Origin: Collimonas pratensis
Lineage (GTDB): Bacteria > Pseudomonadota > Gammaproteobacteria > Burkholderiales > Burkholderiaceae_D
Assembly: GCF_001584185.1 (NCBI RefSeq)
Contig: NZ_CP013234.1
Coordinates: 1,860,001 to 1,924,000, forward strand
Length of the DNA stretch: 64,000 nucleotides
Direction of reading: 5' to 3'
Below the pieces are notes generated by a model. That model did not search any database. It saw only the letters and a program-made list of their open reading frames with translations, and had not been told where the DNA came from. The position numbers and the translations under genes were made by a program. This document shows, in pieces, positions 26,358-34,957 of this stretch (its first letter is position 1; each line of letters opens with the position of its first letter).

Positions 26358-27459
26358 TATGTCCGCCTTTCTTTGAAAAGTCTCTGTAGTTATTCGAGTC
26401 CATGCTTGGCAAGAGGCTCGGTTTATTGAATATACGATTTATATAATTTCCCATGATTTAATCCGCAGCGTCGATTTGTGTAAAGCACTTTTTAAGATTT
26501 GTTTGCTGCTTCGCACCATGTCATTTTTCACGTTGGTATCCGACAAAAATAATGAAGTTTCAGAAATCCGTGAGCATCCATGGGTGATGCATTTTGTTTT
26601 TCTTTTTGATATTGCTGTTGTTGCGTCAATATTTTGAAAAGCACGTGATGAAGTCTTGAAAGCCTTATATTTATTGGCTCCGTGACCGGAGTGTGAAAAA
26701 TTTGTCGGATTATAAATTTGATGTTTTTATGTATTTTCAATCGGATAACGTTGTTGTTGTCAACGTGAGAACTGACAAAAAGTAAGATGTAACAAATCGT
26801 TTCAATGATGAACTAAGGCTTCGCAGCAGAGGTCATTATGTTGTCCTGCAACATGCATCCGCGATGCGATTTTTTCAGAAGTACAGATCGAGATCTGGTG
26901 TTCTCAGATCGCAAGAAACCGACCTTGGTGTCAACTTTATTCAGATTCCAGCACGAGCCATAACCGGCTCCATGAGCATCTTGTTAAGGGGAATATCATG
27001 CGAAAAATCGCTCAATGTTTTTATGTAAACGTCGCTCGCTCTGGTGCGCATGTGAGCAATGCGCCAGACGTAAAGCGTTCTCCGAAAATCGATGTCCGTA
27101 TGTCAAACATCGTACGCAAATGCCTGAACGGCATTTCCTGTTTTTCTTTCCATCCACTCTTGTTTCATCCGATATCACAGTTGCCATTAGCAGTTTGAGT
27201 GCAAGCAGCATTGTCGTTTGCCGCATAGCTTCAGCTTTCCGTAACTGATAGCCAGGCCTGAATTTTTCCGCAGCGAGAAGCGGGAGACCGATTTTTCGAA
27301 AAATTCAATATTTGATCGCTAACTGGTTTTCCAGAAAAAGCGCATCGATCCATAAGCGGGGAACTCCGCCGCGCCATTTAGCCTGGCAACAAACATCCAT
27401 GTCCAGTCAGCCTGGATGGATGTATTTATGACGCAGCTGCTGCGTTAGAGAGGTATGTA
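26358..27459. other. AT-rich 1.1 kb leader of the exopolysaccharide locus
   Basis: No supported gene in about 1100 bp. The part from about 26450 to 26800 is visibly richer in A+T than anything around it, with T-runs and poly-A tracts. A 66-codon frame at 26998 has a fair ribosome site (AAGGGG seven bases upstream) but an unconvincing protein. A stem lies at 27394-27422. I read the region as a long regulated leader and promoter area, possibly a target for H-NS-like proteins. Confidence 0.45.
27394..27422 (+). promoter_or_regulatory. Hairpin in the presumed 5' leader of epsL
   Basis: CATCCATGTCCAG (27394-27406) can pair with CTGGATGGATG (27412-27422) across a short loop, with two bulged bases. 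No T-run follows, so it is not a classic terminator. It lies 38 bp before the epsL start. Confidence 0.35.
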
Positions 27460-28743
27460 ATGAACAGGCGTTCAAAATCCTGCGACCAGCTTTACCGAAT
27501 GCGATGGCGGATCATTTTCCTGCTGCCGATTTGTTCCTGCGTCGCTGCCCAGGCCACCGACCTGGTGCCGACCGATATCATGCCTCCCGCCGACATCGTG
27601 CAACCGCCGGCGGATGCGGTAACTCCTTATGCCGGCTACAGCGTCGGCTACGACAGCAATCTGCTGAGGCTGCAGAATTCCGCGGCGGCGCAGGCAATGG
27701 GACTAGGCAGCGACCTGTCCGATACAACACAGCGCTATCTGTTTGGCCTGGCGGTGGACAAGACGCTCAGCCGGCAGCATCTGACGGCGAACCTGAACGT
27801 GACCAAGGTGGACTACGACCACTTCGGCGAACTCGATCATTACGACAAGAACATGGCGGCGAACTGGAACTGGCATGCAGGCGACCATTTCGAGGGAAAC
27901 ATCGGCGCCAACTATTCGCAAGGGTTGACGCCATTCATTGATTTCCATCTGCTGGAACGCAATATACGGACCGAGGAAAGCGCCTACGCGGACGGTTCCT
28001 GGCTGTTCCATCCGAGCTGGCGCGTGCGCGGTGGGCTCACCTATACCAAGCTGAAGTACGACCTGGTATCGCAGCAGCCGCTCGACAATACGCGCAACCA
28101 GAGCGAGCTGGGACTGGACTATCTCGCCGCCAGCGGCAGCACCATCGGCCTGCAGCTGCGCCATACGCATGCCGATTTTCCCACCCCTGAGCTGGACAAC
28201 GGCGTGCTGGTGCTCAACGGTTATAACCAGGATGAAGTCAAAGCCAAGATCGACTGGCTGCTCAGCGGCAAGACGCAACTGCATTTCCTGGGCGGTTGGG
28301 TCAGCCGGACACAGGATGCGTCCCAGGTCAGTAATTTCAGCGGCATCAACACGCGGCTCTCCGCCGACTGGTCGCCTACCGGCAAGATCCAGCTCACAGT
28401 CGCCGGCTGGCGCGAGATCGGCGCGGTGGACGATCTTTCCACTGTCTATTCGCTGAACCACGGCGCCAGCCTGGCGTCGGCCTGGCAGTATTCGGAAAAA
28501 ATCCAGCTGGTGGCGCAGTACAAATATCAAAAACGTGATTTCGGCCAGTCGGCTGGAACCGGCACCCTTGGTTCCCTCAATCAAAACGATGTACTGCGCG
28601 ATACCGCGCTGAGCGTTGTGTACAACCCGACCCAGCGCTGGCGTGTCCAGCTGTCCGGGATCCGCAGCACGCAGACCCTGAAAAGCGGAGCGGGCGGTTT
28701 TGTCAGCAATGGCGTGACGCTCAACACGCGTTACGCCTTCTAG
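27460..28743 (+). CDS. epsL: EpsL-type exopolysaccharide outer membrane beta-barrel protein
   Basis: 427 residues. A basic N terminus and hydrophobic helix ending around 'CSCVAAQA' give a signal peptide near residue 32. The mature part alternates polar and hydrophobic residues in repeated beta strands ending in Phe ('LNTRYAF'), the outer membrane barrel insertion signal. 'PYAGYSVGYDSNLLRL' and 'RWRVQLSGIRSTQ' fit the EpsL family found in EPS operons linked to exosortase systems. No exosortase gene is in this locus. First gene of the EPS cluster; AGAGG site upstream. Confidence 0.85.
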   Translation: MNRRSKSCDQLYRMRWRIIFLLPICSCVAAQATDLVPTDIMPPADIVQPPADAVTPYAGYSVGYDSNLLRLQNSAAAQAMGLGSDLSDTTQRYLFGLAVDKTLSRQHLTANLNVTKVDYDHFGELDHYDKNMAANWNWHAGDHFEGNIGANYSQGLTPFIDFHLLERNIRTEESAYADGSWLFHPSWRVRGGLTYTKLKYDLVSQQPLDNTRNQSELGLDYLAASGSTIGLQLRHTHADFPTPELDNGVLVLNGYNQDEVKAKIDWLLSGKTQLHFLGGWVSRTQDASQVSNFSGINTRLSADWSPTGKIQLTVAGWREIGAVDDLSTVYSLNHGASLASAWQYSEKIQLVAQYKYQKRDFGQSAGTGTLGSLNQNDVLRDTALSVVYNPTQRWRVQLSGIRSTQTLKSGAGGFVSNGVTLNTRYAF

Positions 28744-28753
28744 GGGATGGAAA

Positions 28754-30136
28754 ATGACTGAGAACGACATCCCTCTGGTGTCCTTTTTCAAGCGCTTGCT
28801 TGATCCGGCCATCATCCTCGGTTCGCTGTATCTGATCGTGCTGACGCAGAATGAAATATTCACCGGCGATTATCTGCTGCTGATGATCATCGCCTTTTTC
28901 ATATCTTCCTTTGTCTACGAACAGATCGACCTCTACCGCACCTTGCATATCGGCAAGCAGCTCGCCTACGCCGGCGACATTTTCATGGGCTGGGGAATCA
29001 CCGTCGGCATCCTGGTCCTGATAGGACTGGGCACCGGGCTGGGCTACGAGTTTTCCGAGCGCGTGATCCTGGCCTGGTTTGTGCTGGCGCCTTTTGCGCT
29101 GCTGCTGAGCCGGTTTACGGCATACGTGTTGGCCTTCCATTTTGGCAAGGAGTTGAAGAAGCGCTCGGCGATCATCGTCGGTTCCAACAATCCGATCGAC
29201 GAGGTTCTCAAATGCCTGGCTTCAGGCAGCAATGCCGGTATCGACATGCGCGGCTTTTTCGACGACCGCGACCAGGCCAGCCGTCCGGCCGGGATCGACT
29301 GCCCGTTTCTCGGGCCGATCGCCGACGTCGGCACTTATGTGCGCGCCCACAAGATACGCACCATCTTCATCTGTCTGCCGATGTCGGCGCAGCCGCGGGT
29401 GCTGGCGCTGATGGAGGAACTGCGCGATACCACGGCGTCTGTCTATTTCGTGCCCGACATTTATACCTTCGGCCTGATACAGGCGCGGCTCGACCATATT
29501 GCCGGGATTCCGGTGATCGGCATTTGCGAAACCCCTTTCATCGGCTTGCGCGGTGTCTTGAAGCGCGGCAGCGACATCGTGCTGGCGCTGCTGATCCAGA
29601 TCATGCTGCTGCCGGTCATGCTGGCCATTGCGATAGGGGTAAAGCTTTCTTCGCCAGGGAAGATCATCTTCGCGCAACGCCGCTACGGCTTGAACGGCGA
29701 AGAAATCATTGTCTACAAATTCCGCTCGATGACCGTGGCGGAAGACGGCGCGGTGGTGGACCAGGCCAAGAAAAACGATGTGCGGGTGACGCGCTTCGGC
29801 GGCTTCCTGCGCCGCACCTCGCTGGATGAATTGCCGCAATTTTTCAATGTGCTGCAAGGCCGCATGAGCATTGTCGGACCGCGCCCGCATGCGGTGGCGC
29901 ATAACGAACAGTATCGCAAGCTGATCACGGGCTACATGCTGCGTCACAAGGTGAAGCCGGGCATTACCGGCTGGGCGCAGGTGAACGGCTTCCGTGGCGA
30001 AACCGACACCCTGGACAAGATGCGCTCGCGCATCGAGTTCGACCTGGAATACCTGCGCAACTGGTCGCTGGCGCTGGATCTGTGGATCATCGCGCGCACC
30101 GTCAAAGAGGTGCTGAAGAAGGACAACGCTTACTAA
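28754..30136 (+). CDS. Undecaprenyl-phosphate glucose-1-phosphate transferase (GumD/WcaJ-like)
   Basis: 460 residues. Four N-terminal transmembrane helices, a nucleotide-fold middle region ('KRSAIIVGSNNPIDEVLKCL') and a C-terminal bacterial sugar transferase domain with 'GKIIFAQRRYGLNGEEI', 'YKFRSM', 'RRTSLDELPQFFNVLQG', 'MSIVGPRPHA' and 'KPGITGWAQVNGFRGET'. It starts the repeat unit by moving glucose-1-phosphate from UDP-glucose to undecaprenyl phosphate. Glucose specificity is by family. Eleven bp after epsL. Confidence 0.93.
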   Translation: MTENDIPLVSFFKRLLDPAIILGSLYLIVLTQNEIFTGDYLLLMIIAFFISSFVYEQIDLYRTLHIGKQLAYAGDIFMGWGITVGILVLIGLGTGLGYEFSERVILAWFVLAPFALLLSRFTAYVLAFHFGKELKKRSAIIVGSNNPIDEVLKCLASGSNAGIDMRGFFDDRDQASRPAGIDCPFLGPIADVGTYVRAHKIRTIFICLPMSAQPRVLALMEELRDTTASVYFVPDIYTFGLIQARLDHIAGIPVIGICETPFIGLRGVLKRGSDIVLALLIQIMLLPVMLAIAIGVKLSSPGKIIFAQRRYGLNGEEIIVYKFRSMTVAEDGAVVDQAKKNDVRVTRFGGFLRRTSLDELPQFFNVLQGRMSIVGPRPHAVAHNEQYRKLITGYMLRHKVKPGITGWAQVNGFRGETDTLDKMRSRIEFDLEYLRNWSLALDLWIIARTVKEVLKKDNAY

Positions 30137-30224
30137 GAGTGTAAGGGCACGGCTGTGAGTCTATGGATGGATTTTCTGTTTTTCCGATCAGCAGTTGAAG
30201 GAATGCTTTTTTTAGGAGCAAATC

Positions 30225-30740
30225 ATGCGAAATATTTTACTGGTGAGCAGCCTGCTGTGGGCTGCCTATTGCAGCCCCGTCATGGCTGCGGCCCCGGTTT
30301 TTCAGTTGAACGGGCCAGCGCAAGAAGTTCGAACTGCCTCTGCGGTGTATGCCTACCAGCCGCCGAGCGAGGCCGCCAGTTCAGCTTCCGCGGTTGCCGA
30401 GATGGAGACTGCGGAACCAGCGCTGGGCGAGCGGCCGGATGCCTTTTCGGCGCAGGCCGGCCGCATCTGGCCCGGTGCCGCGATCATCCCTGCGTCTTTT
30501 TCGACCAGCCCCAGGCTGGTACAGGTTCCCAAGAAGGCCATGGCCGGGATGAGTGCGTCGGATGACCTGCTGTTTTATTTCCTCAGGGATTTCAGGGCAA
30601 AGCCGCCGCAAAAGCCGGCGCTCTGGGCCATGTTGCTGATCGCCTTCAGCCTCTTGCTGTACCAGGTTCGCCGCCGCCCCATGCGTACATCTATCGGTTT
30701 TGGATCAGTGCCGCGACTGGCCGGACAGCATGCAATCTGA
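30225..30740 (+). CDS. Exported small protein with PEP-CTERM-like C-terminal tail
   Basis: 171 residues. Signal peptide (residues 1-22, ending 'SPVMAA'), an alanine/serine/proline-rich middle without recognised fold, then proline, a hydrophobic helix and an Arg cluster: 'PPQKPALWAMLLIAFSLLLY' followed by QVRRRP. That order mimics a PEP-CTERM exosortase signal, although the PEP triplet itself is missing. An alternative is a plain C-terminal membrane anchor. About 22 residues follow the Arg cluster, which is long for a sorting signal. AGGAG six bases before the ATG. Sits between the initiating transferase and epsD. Confidence 0.7.
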   Translation: MRNILLVSSLLWAAYCSPVMAAAPVFQLNGPAQEVRTASAVYAYQPPSEAASSASAVAEMETAEPALGERPDAFSAQAGRIWPGAAIIPASFSTSPRLVQVPKKAMAGMSASDDLLFYFLRDFRAKPPQKPALWAMLLIAFSLLLYQVRRRPMRTSIGFGSVPRLAGQHAI

Positions 30741-30804
30741 TCCCGGTCGCTATCGGCGCGCCGGCCGCGGCGGTGGCAATTGTCATGTTAACAGGAGTCG
30801 GATC

Positions 30805-31806
30805 TTGAAGTGCTCTGAACGTATCGGCCGCAGGCCTCTTATCAATAAGGTATTAGGTGTGAAAGGAATAGGGATCTTCATGCTGCTTACCGTAATTAAT
30901 TTGTCCGCTTGCGACGATCAGAAAAAGAGAAACGGCCAGGTAGTGGCCAGGATCAACGGCGAAGAAATCACGGCGCCGCAGCTGGCGGCTGAACTGCGCT
31001 ATGCAAGTCGGTTGCAGGACGATAGCGCTGCGCCGCCACAAGCCTTGCGCGAACAAGCCGTGGAAGCGCTGGTCGACCGCCAACTGCTGCTGGATGAGGC
31101 CCTGCGCAACAAGATCGACCGCGATCCGGCGTTGATACAGATCATCGAGCGTTTCAAGACTCAGGCTATCGTCCAGGCTTATCTCGAATCCAAGGCCGGA
31201 AATCCGGAGCAGCCCGGCAAGGCTGAGATCGATAGCTATTTCCAGGCGCATCCAGAGTTGTTTTCGCATCGCAAGATGTTTGAGGTGGAACAGCTGGTCA
31301 TCGCTGACCAGGATTTCAGCAGCGCGCTGAAAGCCATGATGGATACATCGAAATCGCTGGATCAGGTGGCGGCGTGGCTGCGGCAGCACGGGATAGGACA
31401 TGTACAAAGACGCTATTCGTACAGCAGTGCGGATCTGCCGGCCGGGGTCGGCAACCGGCTCCAGACACTGGGGCGGAATCGCCTGTTTGTCATGAAAGAT
31501 GGCGAACGCGATCTGTTGTGCGCCTTGACCGAACTCAGGGACAGCCCGGTGACGGCGGACGCCGCCGCACCGCAGATAGAGCGCTACCTGATGAACAAGA
31601 AGATGCAGGAAATAGCCGTTGCGGAAATCACCCGTTTGCGCTCGGCCGCCAAGCTTGAATATATAGAGAAACCCGTGGAGAAACCGGCTAGCGGCACTGA
31701 CGGCAAGGGCTTGCCGGCACCGGCAGTGTCGCCAGGCAGGCAGCAAACCGTATCGCGCAAGGGTGTGGAAATGTCCGGCGCGACCGCCGGAATAAATAAT
31801 CAATGA
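30805..31806 (+). CDS. epsD: EpsD-family peptidyl-prolyl isomerase lipoprotein
   Basis: 333 residues from TTG 30805, which has AGGAG seven bases upstream; a GTG at 30859 is an alternative and the long frame back to 30700 overlaps the previous gene without support. A lipoprotein signal ends 'VINLSAC'. The rest resembles SurA/PrsA-type chaperones: 'VVARINGEEITAPQLAAEL' N-terminal helical module and a degenerate parvulin domain. It probably assists folding of outer membrane EPS export proteins in the periplasm. Overlaps the epsE start by four bases. Confidence 0.85.
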   Translation: MKCSERIGRRPLINKVLGVKGIGIFMLLTVINLSACDDQKKRNGQVVARINGEEITAPQLAAELRYASRLQDDSAAPPQALREQAVEALVDRQLLLDEALRNKIDRDPALIQIIERFKTQAIVQAYLESKAGNPEQPGKAEIDSYFQAHPELFSHRKMFEVEQLVIADQDFSSALKAMMDTSKSLDQVAAWLRQHGIGHVQRRYSYSSADLPAGVGNRLQTLGRNRLFVMKDGERDLLCALTELRDSPVTADAAAPQIERYLMNKKMQEIAVAEITRLRSAAKLEYIEKPVEKPASGTDGKGLPAPAVSPGRQQTVSRKGVEMSGATAGINNQ

Positions 31807-32612
31807 ATGGGATGGGCATCATGATGAGACGAATCTACCTGTGTTTTCTGGCGCTGCTGATGGCGTTGTCGCTGAGTTCCGCCAGTGCCGCGGATACGCC
31901 GATCGGCCCCGGCGACGGCTTGAAGATCGCGGTGTTCGGCAATCCTGACCTGAGCCTGGAAACCAAGGTCGGCGACGCCGGCAATATCACGTTTCCGCTG
32001 ATAGGCGCGGTCAGCATCGGCGGCCTGTCGACGGCAGAAGCCGAGAAAAAGATCTCCAGCATGCTGACTGAAGGCGGTTTTCTGCGCAAGGCGGAAGTCA
32101 ATATCACGGTGACCGAGCTGCAGAGCCAGCAAGTCTCGATACTAGGCCAGGTGCTGCATCCGGGCCGTTACCCGATCGCCGGCAAGCGCAGCGTGACCGA
32201 CATGCTGGCGATGGCGGGCGGCGTCGGGCCGGAAGGCGGCGATACCGCCGTGGTGATCCGCACCCGCAACGGCAAAACCAGCAAGCAAGTGGTCAATCTG
32301 CAAGAGATGATCCAGGCCGCGGACATGAAAGCGAACCTGGACCTGGTCAACGGCGACATGATCTATGTCGACCGCGCGCCGAAATTCTATATCTACGGCG
32401 AAGTGCAGCATCCCGGCGGCTACCGGCTGGAACGCAACATGACCATCGCCCAGGCCTTGTCGATAGGGGGCGGCCTGACGCCGCGCGGCACCGAGCGTGG
32501 CGTACGCATCAAGCGGCGCGACAGCAACGGCAACGTGCAGATGATAGACGCCAAGCGCGACGAAATATTGCAGACGGACGATGTCGTGTACGTGAAAGAG
32601 AGCCTGTTTTGA
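31803..32612 (+). CDS. epsE: Polysaccharide export outer membrane protein EpsE (Wza/GumB-like)
   Basis: 269 residues. Signal peptide (residues ~1-30, 'LSSASAAD') without lipobox cysteine. Poly_export domain 'IGPGDGLKIAVFGNPDLS' followed by SLBB repeats ('VSILGQVLHPGRYPI' and 'FYIYGEVQHPGGYRLERNMT'). It forms the outer membrane export channel for the polymer, paired with the Wzc/GumC-like protein next door. An ATG ATG pair at 31821 may be the true start. Confidence 0.93.
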   Translation: MNGMGIMMRRIYLCFLALLMALSLSSASAADTPIGPGDGLKIAVFGNPDLSLETKVGDAGNITFPLIGAVSIGGLSTAEAEKKISSMLTEGGFLRKAEVNITVTELQSQQVSILGQVLHPGRYPIAGKRSVTDMLAMAGGVGPEGGDTAVVIRTRNGKTSKQVVNLQEMIQAADMKANLDLVNGDMIYVDRAPKFYIYGEVQHPGGYRLERNMTIAQALSIGGGLTPRGTERGVRIKRRDSNGNVQMIDAKRDEILQTDDVVYVKESLF

Positions 32613-32655
32613 GCCATGTTCCGTCACTTCCAGCTGCTACCAGAGAGGAGCAACC

Positions 32656-34047
32656 ATGACCTTCCCACAGCTTCTAAGCATCCTGCATGCGCGCTACAAG
32701 GTGATCCTGCTGACCTTGCTGATCGCCGTGGCGGCGACTGCCGCGGTCAGCTTCGCCTTGCCCCGGATCTACCGGACTTCGGCCACGCTGCTGCTTAACT
32801 ACAAGGGCGCCGATCCGGTGTCCGGCCAGGTGCTGCCGGCGCAACTGGTGTCCGGTTACATCGCCACCCAGGTCGATATCGTCGGCAGCAGGGGCGTGGC
32901 CTTGAAGGCTGTCGACATGCTTGGCCTGGCGGACAATCCGGCCACCCAGCAGCGCTTCCGGCAACAGGCAAACGGCAAGGGTTCGATCCGCGAATGGCTG
33001 GCCGACTCCTTGCTGAAGATGGTCGAAGTAGCGCCTTCGCGCGAGAGCAGCATGATAGAGATCACCGCCAAGGGCAGCGATCCGGCCTTCGCGGCGCAGG
33101 TGGCGAACGGCATGGCGGCGGCTTACCAGCAACTCAACTTGCAGATCAAGGTCGCGCCTTTGCAGCAGGCCGCCAAGTATTTCACAGAGCAAACCAAGAC
33201 CTTGCGCGTCGCACTGGAACAGGCCGAGGACAAAATGTCGCGCTATCAGCAAGAACATGGCTTGGTCAGCGCCGACAGCCATCAGGATGTCGAAACCGCG
33301 CGTTTGAACGAATTGTCCAGCCAGCTGGTGCTGGCGCAAGGGCAGGGGGCAGAAGCCTCGTCGCGCGGCAGCCAGGCCATAGGCCGCGGCGGCCGCGATT
33401 CGCCGGATGTGATCTCTAACCCGCTGGTGCAGAACCTGAAAGCCTCGCTGGCGACGGCGGAAGGGAAGTTCGCCCTGCTGTCGCAGAACCTGGACCGCAA
33501 CCATCCGCAGTACCAGGCTGCCAAGGCCGAGGTTGACCAGTTACGCTCCGAACTCAACAGCAGCATCAGCGCCACCAATGCCGGCGCCGCCAACAACGCC
33601 CGCATCCAGCGCCAGCGCGAGGGCGAGATCAAGGCCGCGCTGGCGGCGCAAACCGCCAAGGTGCTGCAGCTCAACCGTGCGCGCGACGAATTGTCAGTGC
33701 TGGCCAAGGATGTCGAGAGTGCGCAGCATGCCTACGATGCCGCAGCCCAGCGCCTGAATCAGACTGAACTGGAAGGGCAGTCGAACCAGTCCGACGTCTC
33801 TGTGCTGAGCCCGGCTACCGTGCCAACCCGTCCCGCCAGCCCCAATATTCCGCTCAACATGGTGCTGTCGCTGCTGTTCGGCAGCATGTTCGGACTGGCC
33901 CTGGCGGTGTTGGCGGAAATGGCGAACCGGCGCATCCGGACCGGTAACGACCTGCTCAATGTGCTGGACGCACCGGTGCTGGGCACCATCGTCTGGCGCA
34001 AACCGGCGCGCAGGATGACATTCCCCCAGCTGTTTTTATCGCAATGA
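32656..34047 (+). CDS. epsF: Chain-length determinant protein EpsF (Wzz/GumC-like)
   Basis: 463 residues: Wzz domain with helix 1 at about 15-35 ('VILLTLLIAVAATAAVSFAL'), a long periplasmic coiled-coil (about 180-370) and helix 2 near 410 ('NMVLSLLFGSMFGLALAVL'). It regulates polymer length and links the polymerase to the export channel. AGAGGAG upstream. The kinase gene epsG follows 20 bp on, so this is the split membrane part of a Wzc-type system. Confidence 0.92.
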   Translation: MTFPQLLSILHARYKVILLTLLIAVAATAAVSFALPRIYRTSATLLLNYKGADPVSGQVLPAQLVSGYIATQVDIVGSRGVALKAVDMLGLADNPATQQRFRQQANGKGSIREWLADSLLKMVEVAPSRESSMIEITAKGSDPAFAAQVANGMAAAYQQLNLQIKVAPLQQAAKYFTEQTKTLRVALEQAEDKMSRYQQEHGLVSADSHQDVETARLNELSSQLVLAQGQGAEASSRGSQAIGRGGRDSPDVISNPLVQNLKASLATAEGKFALLSQNLDRNHPQYQAAKAEVDQLRSELNSSISATNAGAANNARIQRQREGEIKAALAAQTAKVLQLNRARDELSVLAKDVESAQHAYDAAAQRLNQTELEGQSNQSDVSVLSPATVPTRPASPNIPLNMVLSLLFGSMFGLALAVLAEMANRRIRTGNDLLNVLDAPVLGTIVWRKPARRMTFPQLFLSQ

Positions 34048-34067
34048 TGCCGGAAAGGTGAAACAAG

Positions 34068-34940
34068 ATGAATAAACCGGTCAGTCCTCTCTTCGGCAGC
34101 ACGATGAACCCCCGCAAGGACGGCAACATGGGGCGCATGCTGGTCGAACAAGGCAAGCTCACGCTGGAGCAGGCCGAACGCGTTCGGCGCCTGCAGCAGG
34201 AACAGGGCTTGCGTTTCGGTGAAGCAGCGCAGCGGCTGGGCCTGGTCAGCGAGCTGGATATCCAGCAGGTGCTGTCGCGCCAGTATGACTATCCCTACCA
34301 GGAAAGCGCCGGCAATTATCCGGCGGCCCTGGTCGCCGCCTACCAGCCTTTCAGCGACGAAGTGGAGATGCTGCGCTCGGTGCGCAGCCAGCTGATGCTG
34401 CGCTGGTTTGCCGCCAGCCGCAAGACGCTGGCCATCGCCAGCGTCAATGCCGGCGACGGCACCAGCTTGCTGACGGCCAATCTGGCGATCGTGTTTTCGC
34501 AGCTGGGGCTGCAGACACTGCTGGTGGACGCCAATTTGCGCAAGCCGTGTCAGCACCGCATTTTCAATCTTGCCGCCGGCCATGGGCTGGCCGATGTGCT
34601 GGCAGGGCGCGCCGGCCTGGAGCCGCTGGCGGTGGCCGAATCGTTCGCCGACCTGTCGCTGCTGCCTGCCGGAGCGGCGGTGCCCAATCCACAGGAATTG
34701 ATCAACCGCTCCAGCTTCAATGCCTTGAACCAGACCTTGCGCAGCCGCTTCGACGTCATCCTGTACGACACGCCGGCCAGCGCCAGCGCGGCCGACGTCC
34801 TGACTATCGCTGCCCGTGCCGGCGGCGTCCTGCTGGTGGTCCGTAAAGACCATACCAAGGTGGCTGATCTCAGCGCGTTCAGCGACCAGCTGCGCCGCAG
34901 CGGCACGGAAGTGGTCGGTTCGGTGCTGGTGAGCTTCTGA
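34068..34940 (+). CDS. epsG: Chain-length tyrosine kinase-like ATPase EpsG
   Basis: 290 residues. N-terminal ~75 residues look like a GspE-N/MshEN helical module ('GRMLVEQGKLTLEQAERVRR'). The P-loop domain has 'ASVNAGDGTSLLTANLAIVF' for Walker A, where the usual GKT/S lysine is absent, then 'LLVDANLRKP' and 'FDVILYDTPAS'. No tyrosine cluster at the C terminus. Normally it would phosphorylate and cycle the Wzz partner. The weak P-loop is shared by some EpsG relatives as I recall, so activity is uncertain. Confidence 0.88.
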   Translation: MNKPVSPLFGSTMNPRKDGNMGRMLVEQGKLTLEQAERVRRLQQEQGLRFGEAAQRLGLVSELDIQQVLSRQYDYPYQESAGNYPAALVAAYQPFSDEVEMLRSVRSQLMLRWFAASRKTLAIASVNAGDGTSLLTANLAIVFSQLGLQTLLVDANLRKPCQHRIFNLAAGHGLADVLAGRAGLEPLAVAESFADLSLLPAGAAVPNPQELINRSSFNALNQTLRSRFDVILYDTPASASAADVLTIAARAGGVLLVVRKDHTKVADLSAFSDQLRRSGTEVVGSVLVSF

Positions 34941-34957
34941 TAAAGGGGATCGATCAC

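Noticed and set aside
26998..27198. 66-codon frame in the EPS leader with a fair ribosome site
   Set aside because: Protein has no recognised pattern, and another overlapping frame is equally good. Kept as a possibility in the leader description, not as a gene.
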